Shown one piece after another: positions 34,112-43,056 of a stretch of 64,000 nt of DNA; position 1 is the stretch's first letter, and every line of letters starts with the position of its first letter. The notes below the pieces were generated by a model. The model was not told where the DNA came from and did no database searches. It saw only the letters and a list, made by a program, of their open reading frames with translations. The DNA is from Trinickia dinghuensis. GTDB lineage: Bacteria; Pseudomonadota; Gammaproteobacteria; Burkholderiales; Burkholderiaceae. Both the position numbers and the translations under genes were made by a program. The stretch lies in the NCBI RefSeq assembly GCF_003367175.1, contig NZ_QRGA01000009.1:124001-188000 (forward strand), given 5' to 3'.

Positions 34112-35824
34112 GTGCAGCTCCCCGCTTCCTCGCCCTACTACCTGCTGAACTTCGAGCGCGCACTGGCGTGGATCGCCGAGCGCTACGACGGCCTGCTCGA
34201 TGCGAGCGAACTCGGCTTTCTGCAAGCGTTCCCCGATCTGCCACAGCCGTCGCGCGCACTGCTCGTGCGCATGCTGATGCGCCGTGGGCCGCTGTTTCGC
34301 GCGAGCCGTCTCGTCTATGAGGAAATCGGTTGTCCGCTCGAGGCCGCCGCCGCGCCGGCAAAGCTCGGATGGCTCGATGCGGATGCCCCGCTGACGATCG
34401 ACGAGGTGTTCGCGGTCGCGACCCGCCCCGAACTCGCGCGTATGTTTCCGGCAAGCACCGGCGGCAAGCACGCACGCAAAGCGGAATGGCTCGACGCCAT
34501 TCGCGGCGATTATCCGGAACCGCGTCGCTACGGAGAGTGGGCCGTCGGCGCAGCGGACCGCGCAATACGCACGACGATCGATCCGCTCTGCGAGCGCTTG
34601 CGGCTCATGTTCTTCGGCAACCTTCATCAAGACTGGTCGGAGTTCGTGCTGGCGGATCTGGGCGTCTACCGATACGAGTCCGTGCCGTTCCCGCCGTCGG
34701 CGCGTGCGTTCCAAACACGGGCCGACATCGACGCCTATCTCTCGTTGCATGCGTGCCGCACGGCACTCGATTCGCTCGCCGTCGCGCACGACATCGATGC
34801 CCTGCTCGCCATGGCAATGGCGATCGATATCGACAACGCTTGGCTCGAAACGCGACGTGCCAAATTGCTGTTCAGCGTTGGCAACCATGCCGAGCGTCTC
34901 GCTTGCTGGTCGGTCGCGGAGGGCGCCTATCAGCGCAGCACGTGGCCCGGCGCGCGGCACCGCCGCATCCGCGTACTCGAACGCGATGGCCGATTTGACG
35001 CGGCGCTCGACTTGGCTCGCCAATCGCTGCGCGAGCCCGAAAGCGAGGCCGAAGCCCAGCGCATCGCCAGAATGATGCCGCGCTTGAATAAAGCCGCCGG
35101 GCAACCGGCAGCGCGTACGCCGCGGGAAAGGGAAAGGGAAAGGGAAAACGAAACCCACATCGAACGGGAAACGCTCGCCCTCGCCTATCCCGACGAACCG
35201 TTCGCCGTCGAGCACGTCGCGCGCGATCATCTCGGCACCGATGCGGCGCCCGTGTTCTATGTCGAAAACGGGCTGATCAACTCGCTGTTCGGCTTGCTCT
35301 GCTGGGAGGCCGTGTTCGCTCCCGTGCCGGGTGCATTTTTTCACCCGTTCCAACGCGGGCCGGCCGATCTGCACGCGCCCGATTTCTTGGCCAAACGTGC
35401 CGAAGCGTTTGCGCGATGTCTTGTACAACTCGATGGAGGCGACTACCGCTCGACGATACGCCGTCACTTCGAACACAAAGCCGGCCTTCAATCGCCGTTC
35501 GTGTTCTGGGGCATGCTCACGGCCGAACTCGTCGACATTGCGCTCGATTGCCTGCCCGCCGCCCACCTGAAGCTATGGTTTTCGCGGCTGCTGTCCGATA
35601 TCCGCGAAAACCGGTCGGGCTTGCCCGACCTCGTGCGGTTTTGGCCGCGGGAAAAGCGCTACGAGTTCATCGAGGTCAAGGGCCCCGGCGACAAGCTGCA
35701 AGACAATCAAACGCGCTGGCTGCGTTTTTGCATCGCTCATGGGATGCCGGTCCGCGTCCTCGACGTGCGCTGGACGGATAGCAACGAGTACGAGAACGAC
35801 AACGACGAGCAGGCAGCGGCATGA
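34112..35824 (+). CDS. VRR-NUC domain nuclease (FAN1-like)
   Basis: 570 residues. The C terminus carries the virus-type replication-repair nuclease core: GLPDLVRFWP and EFIEVKGPGDKLQDNQ, matching the PD-(D/E)XK arrangement of FAN1 (Fanconi-associated) nucleases. The upstream 450 residues are helical, like the FAN1 TPR-type region. Family members cleave flapped and crosslinked DNA. The GTG start lies 15 bases after a perfect LexA box, so expression should rise after DNA damage. Its stop overlaps the next gene by four bases. Confidence 0.92.
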   Translation: MQLPASSPYYLLNFERALAWIAERYDGLLDASELGFLQAFPDLPQPSRALLVRMLMRRGPLFRASRLVYEEIGCPLEAAAAPAKLGWLDADAPLTIDEVFAVATRPELARMFPASTGGKHARKAEWLDAIRGDYPEPRRYGEWAVGAADRAIRTTIDPLCERLRLMFFGNLHQDWSEFVLADLGVYRYESVPFPPSARAFQTRADIDAYLSLHACRTALDSLAVAHDIDALLAMAMAIDIDNAWLETRRAKLLFSVGNHAERLACWSVAEGAYQRSTWPGARHRRIRVLERDGRFDAALDLARQSLREPESEAEAQRIARMMPRLNKAAGQPAARTPRERERERENETHIERETLALAYPDEPFAVEHVARDHLGTDAAPVFYVENGLINSLFGLLCWEAVFAPVPGAFFHPFQRGPADLHAPDFLAKRAEAFARCLVQLDGGDYRSTIRRHFEHKAGLQSPFVFWGMLTAELVDIALDCLPAAHLKLWFSRLLSDIRENRSGLPDLVRFWPREKRYEFIEVKGPGDKLQDNQTRWLRFCIAHGMPVRVLDVRWTDSNEYENDNDEQAAA

Positions 35825-38085
35825 GCTACGTCGTCGCCGTCCGCACGCTCTGCGAATTCACGGCCAAGCATGGCGACCTCGACCTGCGCTTCACGCCGTC
35901 GCCGACGGCGCTCGAAGGGATCGAAGGCCACGCGACGGTCACCTCGCGGCGCCCCGCGGGGTACGAAGCCGAACTGACGCTGAGCGGCACTCACGGTGAA
36001 TTGACGGTGCGCGGGCGCGCCGACGGCTATGACGCGGCACTCAACCGGCTCGAGGAGATCAAAACGTATCGAGGCCGGCTCGAGTCGATGCCGGACAATC
36101 ACCGGACGCTGCATTGGGCGCAGGCGCTCGTCTACGGCCACCTGCTCTGCCAAGCGCGCGGGCTTGCCGAACTGAACGTCGCGCTCGTCTACTTCGACAT
36201 CGGCTCGCGCAAGGAAACGGTGCTGACGCAAACGCACGACGCGCAAGCGCTGCGCGCCTTCTTCGATACGCAGTGCGAACGATTTCTCGAATGGGCGATG
36301 CGCGAAGCCGAGCATCGAAGCCGGCGCGATGCGGCGCTCGGAGATTTACAGTTTCCGCATGGCACGTTTCGAAGCGGGCAGCGCGATCTCGCGGTGGCCG
36401 TCTACCGCGCGGCTCGCGACGGCCGCGCATTGATGGCCCAAGCACCCACCGGCATCGGCAAGACCCTCGCCACGCTCTTCCCCGCGCTCAAGGCATGCGG
36501 ACAAGGACACGTCGAGCGCATCTTCTTTCTGACGGCGAAAACGCCGGGACGGGCGCTGGCGCTCGATGCGATCGATTCGCTGCATCGAGCCGAGAGCGAC
36601 TTGCCGTTGCGAACGCTCGAACTCGTGGCCCGCGACAAAGCCTGCGAACACCCCGACAAGTCGTGTCATGGCGAATCGTGTCCGCTTGCAAGGGGGTTCT
36701 ACGACCGACTGGCGCCGGCGCGCGAAACGGCCCTTTCGAGCCGGCGCCTCGATCGCGAAACGGTGCGGCGCGCGGCGCTTGCGCACGACGTATGTCCTTA
36801 TTACCTGGCTCAGGAACTTACGCGCTGGTGCGACGTTGTCGTAGGCGACTACAACTACTACTACGACAGCAGCGCCTTGCTGTACTCGCTCACACGCATC
36901 AATCAGTGGCGCGTCGCCGTGCTCGTCGACGAAGCGCACAACATGCTCGAGCGCGGACGCAAGATGTACACGGCCGAGATCGAGCAAGGCGCGTTCAAAG
37001 CCGCCGGCAAGAGCGCGCCGGCCGAGCTGAAAAAGCCGCTGCAACGACTGCAGCGCGAATGGAGCGCGCTCAATCGAGAACAAACGAGCGCCTATCAAAC
37101 GCGCCCCGAAGTGCCGCCGCGCGTCTTGTCGGCCGCGCAGAACCTGATCGGCGCCGTCACCGATCACCTCGCCGATGCGCCGCTCTCGCTCGACGATACG
37201 TTGCTGCGTGTTTTCTTCGATGCGATGCATTTCGTTTCGTTATCCGAACAATTCGGCGAGCATTCGGTATTCGATGTGAGCCTGCGTGGAGAGGGTTCCG
37301 CTGGAAGCGATAGGCCCTTTTCGACGCTCTGCGTGCGCAATGTCGTTCCGGCGCACTTCCTCGCCGCGCGGCATGCGGCGGCGCAAGCCACCGTCATGTT
37401 TTCGGGCACGTTCTCTCCCGAGCAGTTCTATCGCGACATGCTCGGGTTGCCCGACGGCACTGCCGCCATCGATGTCGAAGGTCCGTTTCGCGCCGGGCAA
37501 CTGAAGATCCACGTCGCCGCGCACGTCTCCACGCGATGGCGCGACCGAGAGCGCTCGCTCGTACCGATCGTCGATTTAATGGCCCGCCAATACGCGGACG
37601 TTCCCGGCAATTACTTGGGATTCCTAAGCAGCTTCGACTATCTGCAGCGCATCGCCGACCAGATGCGCGAACGTCATCCCGACGTGCCGATCTGGATCCA
37701 GGCGCCCGGCATGGATGAAGCGGCGCGCGACGCGTTCCTGGCGCGCTTCCGGACGACCGATCGCGGCATCGGGCTCGCCGTGCTCGGCGGCGCGTTTTCG
37801 GAAGGGGTCGATCTCGTCGGCGATCAGCTGATCGGTGCGTTCGTCGCCACGCTCGGCCTGCCCCAAGTGAACGACGTCAACGAAGCCATGCGCCGCAAGA
37901 TGGACGCCAAGTTCGGCAGCGGCTACGACTATGTCTACTTGTATCCGGGCTTGCAGAAGATCGTGCAGGCGGCCGGCCGCGTCATCCGCACCGAGACCGA
38001 CGTCGGCGTATTGCATTTGATCGACGACCGGTATCGGCGCGCCGAAGTGCGGCGGCTGTTGCCGGGGTGGTGGGCTTTGCCCTGA
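35821..38085 (+). CDS. DinG/XPD-type Fe-S helicase with N-terminal PD-(D/E)XK nuclease
   Basis: 754 residues. N-terminal nuclease module: RADGYDA, RLEEIKTYRG (the E-x-K) and QALVYGHLL (Q-x3-Y), as in RecB/Cas4-type enzymes. Then an SF2 helicase with Walker A APTGIGKT (about 208-215), an Fe-S cysteine set (CEHPDKSCHGESCPL and a fourth Cys in HDVCPYY) and DEAH in LVDEAHNM. The end has VNEAMRRKMDAKF and QAAGRVIRTETD. It overlaps the FAN1-like gene by four bases, so the LexA box should control both. The pair plausibly processes crosslinked or collapsed replication forks. Confidence 0.93.
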   Translation: MSYVVAVRTLCEFTAKHGDLDLRFTPSPTALEGIEGHATVTSRRPAGYEAELTLSGTHGELTVRGRADGYDAALNRLEEIKTYRGRLESMPDNHRTLHWAQALVYGHLLCQARGLAELNVALVYFDIGSRKETVLTQTHDAQALRAFFDTQCERFLEWAMREAEHRSRRDAALGDLQFPHGTFRSGQRDLAVAVYRAARDGRALMAQAPTGIGKTLATLFPALKACGQGHVERIFFLTAKTPGRALALDAIDSLHRAESDLPLRTLELVARDKACEHPDKSCHGESCPLARGFYDRLAPARETALSSRRLDRETVRRAALAHDVCPYYLAQELTRWCDVVVGDYNYYYDSSALLYSLTRINQWRVAVLVDEAHNMLERGRKMYTAEIEQGAFKAAGKSAPAELKKPLQRLQREWSALNREQTSAYQTRPEVPPRVLSAAQNLIGAVTDHLADAPLSLDDTLLRVFFDAMHFVSLSEQFGEHSVFDVSLRGEGSAGSDRPFSTLCVRNVVPAHFLAARHAAAQATVMFSGTFSPEQFYRDMLGLPDGTAAIDVEGPFRAGQLKIHVAAHVSTRWRDRERSLVPIVDLMARQYADVPGNYLGFLSSFDYLQRIADQMRERHPDVPIWIQAPGMDEAARDAFLARFRTTDRGIGLAVLGGAFSEGVDLVGDQLIGAFVATLGLPQVNDVNEAMRRKMDAKFGSGYDYVYLYPGLQKIVQAAGRVIRTETDVGVLHLIDDRYRRAEVRRLLPGWWALP

Positions 38086-38358
38086 ACGGGACGCCTAGGG
38101 GCGTCGGGAAAAGCAGGAGCTTTCTATGAAAGCGCCTGCTTTCTGTCAGAGCGCGAGCCTTCTCTTGAAGCGCGAACGCTGTTTAAATGCACACGCGTTC
38201 GCTCGTCAAGTCGACGTTGAGTGCGCCAACGCTCAGACGCGGATAGCGCGATTCCCCAGAATGCGCAAACGCGGCCCTCCGATGCTGCGCGAATCGAATA
38301 TCGGCAACGCACCGGTGTTCGAACAAAAGAGGGAGGCCGCACAAACCGGGGGATCGCC

Positions 38359-39384
38359 ATGTTCAGACGCGCCGTGCTGATCGGCACCGGCATTGCCTTG
38401 CTGGGGCTGTACGCGCCTGACTATGCGGAGCAGACACTGCAAGCACCGGCGTTTACGCTTGAAGCATCCCATCAGCGAACGGCGGCATTGGCCCCGGTGC
38501 CGTCCACTCTCGCAAATCCGAAGCAAATCGAACGATTGGTGACGAGCCAAGTCGGGCAAGTCGCCCCGCCGGCGATGCAAACGAACGAGGCCGAGGACAG
38601 CGGCATCGATCAATGCGTGGCGCTCTATATCCACATCGTGGCCCCGGAAAACCCGAATTGGAATGAGCGCGACCCGCGCTGGGAGCCGATGCGCCAGGCG
38701 ATCGCTCGAGACTGCGCCCGGCGCCGGGAGGATCGGATCAAAGTCGTACAGCCGAAATTGGAGCGGATGTACCGCGATGCCCTCGCGCAAAGCGACGCTC
38801 GGCATCTGTCTCGCGCGGATGCCGTCGTGCTGATCGAGTTTTACGCGACGGACACCGGCCGCCGGTTTCTGGCATTCCAGAGCCGCATGGCCGCGATCGA
38901 AAGCAGCGTGCTACGGCAGCTCTTCATGTCGCGCAGCCCAATGAACAAAGCGGCTCCACCGCCGGCGCTCGCACCGGAAGTCTTGAAGCGACGCGCGACG
39001 CTGCTGCTGATGTCGCGCGAAATATCGGCGATCCAGCAATGGCAAGACGATGCGGCCCACACCGGCGACGATACCAGCGGCGGTACGGTCGGGCCGGTAC
39101 TGATCAACATGACGGCCGCCTTCGAAGGCGGCGCCATCGATCAAGTCGATAGGGAATTCGCGGTGGACATGCCGGCCTTCACGGCATTTCTGTCGTTGCC
39201 CGCCGAGAAACATGAAATCCGCGTGTTCGCCGACGCGCTGAAGGCATTCCAAAAGGCATCGGCCAGTACGTTCTTGGAACTGGCTCCGCAATCGAACGGC
39301 GACCTGCAGAAGTGGCGCGACGAATATCGGGCGTTGCCGGTGCCGCACGGGGGATCGCCCGCAAGCGCACCATCGCCCAAATAG
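38359..39384 (+). CDS. Secreted or anchored protein of unknown function
   Basis: 341 residues. The start at 38359 has GGGGGA upstream and gives an N-terminal hydrophobic stretch (RAVLIGTGIALLGLYAP) that could be a signal peptide or anchor. The middle contains DARHLSRADAVVLIEFYATDTGRRFLAFQ, reminiscent of DUF2059-type segments ('sPtG-kfl'), but no family is certain. The protein is otherwise helical and has two Cys. It lies 273 bases after the helicase gene and before a HIT-protein gene. Confidence 0.65.
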   Translation: MFRRAVLIGTGIALLGLYAPDYAEQTLQAPAFTLEASHQRTAALAPVPSTLANPKQIERLVTSQVGQVAPPAMQTNEAEDSGIDQCVALYIHIVAPENPNWNERDPRWEPMRQAIARDCARRREDRIKVVQPKLERMYRDALAQSDARHLSRADAVVLIEFYATDTGRRFLAFQSRMAAIESSVLRQLFMSRSPMNKAAPPPALAPEVLKRRATLLLMSREISAIQQWQDDAAHTGDDTSGGTVGPVLINMTAAFEGGAIDQVDREFAVDMPAFTAFLSLPAEKHEIRVFADALKAFQKASASTFLELAPQSNGDLQKWRDEYRALPVPHGGSPASAPSPK

Positions 39385-39514
39385 CGTCTGGCACAGGCAA
39401 AACCGGCGGCGAAGCTGCACGTCTCGGTGATTCAGGCTACCCTGTCTGCGACGATCGCCGATACACCCGTGTCGGGCACGCTGCTCAACCCGCTGCCACT
39501 CTCGAAGAACCGCC

Positions 39515-39934
39515 ATGTCCTACGACAGCAACAATCCGTTCGCCAAAATCCTGCGAGGCGAACTGCCCTGCGTCAAAGTGGCCGAGGACGACGCCACGTG
39601 GGCCATCATGGATCTGATGCCGCAGGCCGACGGGCACGTATTGATTCTGCCCAAGGAGCCGGCCGTGGAGATCTTCGAACTCTCGGATGCCGCGACGGTG
39701 GCATGCATGCGCATGACGCAACGAATCGCGATCGCCGTGCGCGAGTCGCTCCAGCCGGATGGCGTATTCATCGGGCAATTCAATGGGCACGCTGCCGGCC
39801 AAACGGTCGGACATGTGCATTTCCATGTGATCCCGCGCTGGGAGGGCGTCGCGCTGCGCCTGCATGCGAGAGAGGTCGCGGAAGCGGCCACACTGGAAGC
39901 GTTCGCCAAGCGTATCCGCGAGCGGCTCGTATAG
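39515..39934 (+). CDS. HIT-family nucleotide hydrolase
   Basis: 139 residues. The histidine triad GHVHFHVIPR (H-x-H-x-H) and the N-terminal FAKILRGELPC mark the HIT fold (Hint/AP4A hydrolase group). HIT proteins act on nucleoside phosphoramidates or dinucleotides. The nearby gene starting at 39979 is probably co-transcribed (44-base gap). Confidence 0.93.
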   Translation: MSYDSNNPFAKILRGELPCVKVAEDDATWAIMDLMPQADGHVLILPKEPAVEIFELSDAATVACMRMTQRIAIAVRESLQPDGVFIGQFNGHAAGQTVGHVHFHVIPRWEGVALRLHAREVAEAATLEAFAKRIRERLV

Positions 39935-39978
39935 CGGAAATCGTGGCGTCCGATCCCTTCCATTCACGTGAACCCTCC

Positions 39979-40332
39979 ATGACTCGCCTCGATCCTCCCT
40001 CCATCACGACGTGGCATGCCCACGTGTACTTCGATGCTTCGAGCCGCGACGCGGCATGGGCGCTCAGGGAAGCCATCGCAAGCCAGTTCGGCGCGATCGT
40101 GCAGCTTGGGCGCTTCCATGAAAAGCCCGTGGGCCCTCACCCGCTCTGGTCGTACCAACTCGAGTTCGATCGTGCGAGCTTCGGCGCCGTTATCGAATGG
40201 TTGACCCTGAACCGTGGCCAGCTCGACGTATTCGCGCATCCGAATACGGGCGATGCGTTGGTGGATCACCGCGATCGGGCCGTTTGGATCGGCCGCTCGT
40301 ATGAGTTGAATCTAAAAGCCGTGGGCGGATAG
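39979..40332 (+). CDS. DOPA 4,5-dioxygenase-family protein
   Basis: 117 residues. The N-terminal THAHVYFD-like motif (HAHVYFDASSRDAA), a His-Pro in GPHPLWSYQ and a further His in FAHPNTGDALVDHRDRA match the small DOPA dioxygenase-like family. In plants and fungi relatives cleave DOPA; bacterial members are mostly uncharacterised. Adjacent downstream of the HIT gene in the same direction. Confidence 0.88.
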   Translation: MTRLDPPSITTWHAHVYFDASSRDAAWALREAIASQFGAIVQLGRFHEKPVGPHPLWSYQLEFDRASFGAVIEWLTLNRGQLDVFAHPNTGDALVDHRDRAVWIGRSYELNLKAVGG

Positions 40333-40354
40333 CAGCCGGCAAGCCAGCGATGCG

Positions 40355-41803
40355 TCAACTCTTCTTGTCGCTCCACCCGCCGCCGAGCGCCTTCACGAGC
40401 CCGATCGACAGCGCCATCTGTTGCCCGTGGATCTGCACTTCCGTGCGCTGGCTCGTCAACAGCGATTGCTGTGCATCGATGACGTCGAGATAGGCGACAA
40501 GCCCGCCCGAGTAGCGATCGTTGGCCAACGACAACAGCCGCTGAGCATCGACCACCGCCGCATGCGCCTGCTTCGACGCCTCATCGAGAACGGAAAGACC
40601 GGTCACCCCGTCCTGCACTTGCTGAAACGCCGTGAGCACGGATTGGCGATAGTTGGCCTCCGCCTGCCGATACCCCGCGCTCGCGTATTTCAAATTGGCC
40701 TTGCGCCGCCCGCCGTCGAACACAACTTGACTCACTTGCGCGCCGAGCGTCCACATCAAGCCCGGCGCCGTCAGCAGACTCGCGAACGACGTCGACTCCC
40801 ATCCGATCCCGGGCGTCAGAACGAGGTTCGGAAAGAACGCGGCCTTCGCTACGCCGATCTGCGCATTGGCCGCCGCCATCGCCCGTTCCGCCGATGCCAC
40901 GTCGGGCCGCCGCTGCAGCACGTCGCTCGGAACGCCGATCGCAATCGTCGGAGCGTGCATCTCGGTGACTTTCGGCGCGATCTCGAACTGCGGTGCGGGT
41001 ACGCCGACGAGTGCGGCGATCGCATGCTCGTACTGCGCGCGCTGATTGACGAGCAGCGTTGCTTGAACCCGCGTGGCGTCGAGATGGGCCTGCTGCTGAT
41101 AGAGATCGAGTCCCGACACCGAGCCGAGATCGTGCTCGGCTTTCACGTAGTCGAGCGCCTTTTCCTGCAATCGAACCGATTGGTTCAAGACGTCGATCTC
41201 GGCGTCGAGTTCACGCAACGCGTAATAGTCGGTGGCGAGATCGGTGGTCAATACCAGGCGGGCATTGGCCAAATCGTCGGCCGCCTGTTGCGCCGATGCA
41301 TTTGCCCCTTCCACTTCCCTACGGATCCGGCCGAACAGATCGGTGTCGTAGGTAATCGTCGGGCCCAGCTCGACCTCGTTTTGCACGGTCGACTGATTCG
41401 GCGTCGAATAGTTGGTCAGCGGCCGGTTCTTCGAAATCTTCAAGCGGTCGACCTGCCCGCCCAGATCGAGTTCGGGCAGCCGTTGCGCGGACGTGAAGGC
41501 GAGCGTCGCCCTCGCCTGATCGTAATGCGCGCTCGCCGCTGAAAGCGTCTGGTTTTGTGCAAGCGCCTGTTTCTCGAGCCCGTCGAGCTGTTCATCGCCG
41601 AAGCCGTTCCACCAGTCGAGCGTGAGCGGCGCATGCGAGGGCGACGCGAGCCGCCAGTAGGAATCGGTTTGCCACGCTTGCGGCGCCTGCACTGCCGGAC
41701 GCTTGTAATCGGGACCGACTGTACACGCCGCCAGCAACGCCACGGAAACGGCGGCGACAACGGCGGCCGCAGGCCTGGCCGGAACGAAACAACCGCGCCG
41801 CAT
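40355..41803 (-). CDS. RND outer-membrane channel lipoprotein (NodT/OprM type)
   Basis: 482 residues. A lipobox LLAAC follows a signal peptide. The mature protein starts CTVGPDYKRP, the classic motif of the OMF family; it then shows paired repeat structure and a coiled-coil tunnel region. It is the last gene of an efflux operon (permease, adaptor, channel); its ATG overlaps the adaptor's stop by one base (TGATG). It should form the outer-membrane exit duct. Confidence 0.94.
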   Translation of the reverse strand: MRRGCFVPARPAAAVVAAVSVALLAACTVGPDYKRPAVQAPQAWQTDSYWRLASPSHAPLTLDWWNGFGDEQLDGLEKQALAQNQTLSAASAHYDQARATLAFTSAQRLPELDLGGQVDRLKISKNRPLTNYSTPNQSTVQNEVELGPTITYDTDLFGRIRREVEGANASAQQAADDLANARLVLTTDLATDYYALRELDAEIDVLNQSVRLQEKALDYVKAEHDLGSVSGLDLYQQQAHLDATRVQATLLVNQRAQYEHAIAALVGVPAPQFEIAPKVTEMHAPTIAIGVPSDVLQRRPDVASAERAMAAANAQIGVAKAAFFPNLVLTPGIGWESTSFASLLTAPGLMWTLGAQVSQVVFDGGRRKANLKYASAGYRQAEANYRQSVLTAFQQVQDGVTGLSVLDEASKQAHAAVVDAQRLLSLANDRYSGGLVAYLDVIDAQQSLLTSQRTEVQIHGQQMALSIGLVKALGGGWSDKKS

Positions 41804-43023
41804 CAGGACAGCCCCTTGTCGGCGTTGCGCTGCATGACCTGGACATGATCGCCGTCGGCGATCGAATCGCTCGGATTCACGATGATCTTGTCGGTCGCCT
41901 CAATGCCGCTATCGATCTCGAGTTCCTGCCCCAGATCTTGCGCGATCGAGACCGGCCGCAGATGCACGACGCCGTTGTTGTCCACGACGGCCAGCCGCGG
42001 CCCCTCGGCCCGGAACAGCAACGCGTTGCCGGGCACGAGCAAATGCGAGCGCAGCGCGCCCGAGACCGCCACCTGCACATAGGCGCCGGGCCTCAGCTTG
42101 TTGTCCGGGTTCGGCAATGTCACTTCGACCTGCAGCGAGCGCGTGGGTACATCGATCGCGCCCGAGACGTGCGTGATCGTGCCGCGGAACGATTGCCCCG
42201 GCAGTTCCGCCTGCGTGACGGCGACGGGCATGCCTACCTTGACGTTTTCCGAATAAGCCTGCGGAAGCTGCACATACACGCGCAGCGGATTCACCTGCGC
42301 AAGCGCGAACAACGCGCGGCTCGTACCGCTTCCGGCATCGATGAGATCGCCGATATCGACGTTGCGCTGCGTGATCACGCCGTCGAACGGCGCGACGATG
42401 CGCTTGAACGATTCGAGCTGCTGGAGCCGCTTCACGTTCGCATCGGCGGCGGCCAGATTCGCGACGTCCTGGTTGTACGTGCCTTGCCGGTCGTCGAGTT
42501 CCTGCTGCGAAACGGCATCGCGCTGACGCAGCTGCGACCAGCGCGCGAGCGTCGTCTTGGCGAGTGCCAGGCTCGCGCTCGCCTGCTCGCGCTGCGCAAT
42601 GGCCTGCGCGAGTTCCTGATCGATCTCCGGGGTGTCGAGATCGGCAAGCAGCTGGCCACGCTTCACGCGCGCCCCGATGTCGACGTACCAATGCAGCAGA
42701 TAACCCGTCGCGCGCGCGTAGATCGGCGATTCGACGAAGCCGCGCAGCGTGCCCGGCAGCAGCATGTCGCCTGCGCCGCTCGTCGTCTTCGGCGTGACGA
42801 CGTTGACGTACTGTTTCGCGTTTTGCGCCGTGGCGTTGTCGACAGCACGCCGATTGAGGACGTTCGCGACGACCGTGCGCAGCGCGCCGAGCGCGAGCAG
42901 GACCAGCACGACGACGAGCGCGATCTTCGCGCGCCGCCAGACGCGATCGCGCGGCGGCAGCATCGGGCCCCCGCCGTCGTCACGGTGCGGGATGGCCAGG
43001 GAGGCGTGGGATTCTTCCGTCAT
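41803..43023 (-). CDS. RND efflux periplasmic adaptor subunit
   Basis: 406 residues. One N-terminal membrane helix (KIALVVVLVLLALGALRTVV) anchors it, followed by a lipoyl half-motif (GYLLHWYVDIGARVKRGQLLADLD), a coiled coil and the second half (IVAPFDGVITQRNVDIGDLI). It links the permease to the outer-membrane channel. It follows the permease gene by 33 bases and overlaps the channel gene by one base. A TTG at 43032 is a possible earlier start. Confidence 0.94.
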   Translation of the reverse strand: MTEESHASLAIPHRDDGGGPMLPPRDRVWRRAKIALVVVLVLLALGALRTVVANVLNRRAVDNATAQNAKQYVNVVTPKTTSGAGDMLLPGTLRGFVESPIYARATGYLLHWYVDIGARVKRGQLLADLDTPEIDQELAQAIAQREQASASLALAKTTLARWSQLRQRDAVSQQELDDRQGTYNQDVANLAAADANVKRLQQLESFKRIVAPFDGVITQRNVDIGDLIDAGSGTSRALFALAQVNPLRVYVQLPQAYSENVKVGMPVAVTQAELPGQSFRGTITHVSGAIDVPTRSLQVEVTLPNPDNKLRPGAYVQVAVSGALRSHLLVPGNALLFRAEGPRLAVVDNNGVVHLRPVSIAQDLGQELEIDSGIEATDKIIVNPSDSIADGDHVQVMQRNADKGLS

Positions 43024-43056
43024 TTCAATCAACCGAGGAAAAAAGGTGCTTCACGT

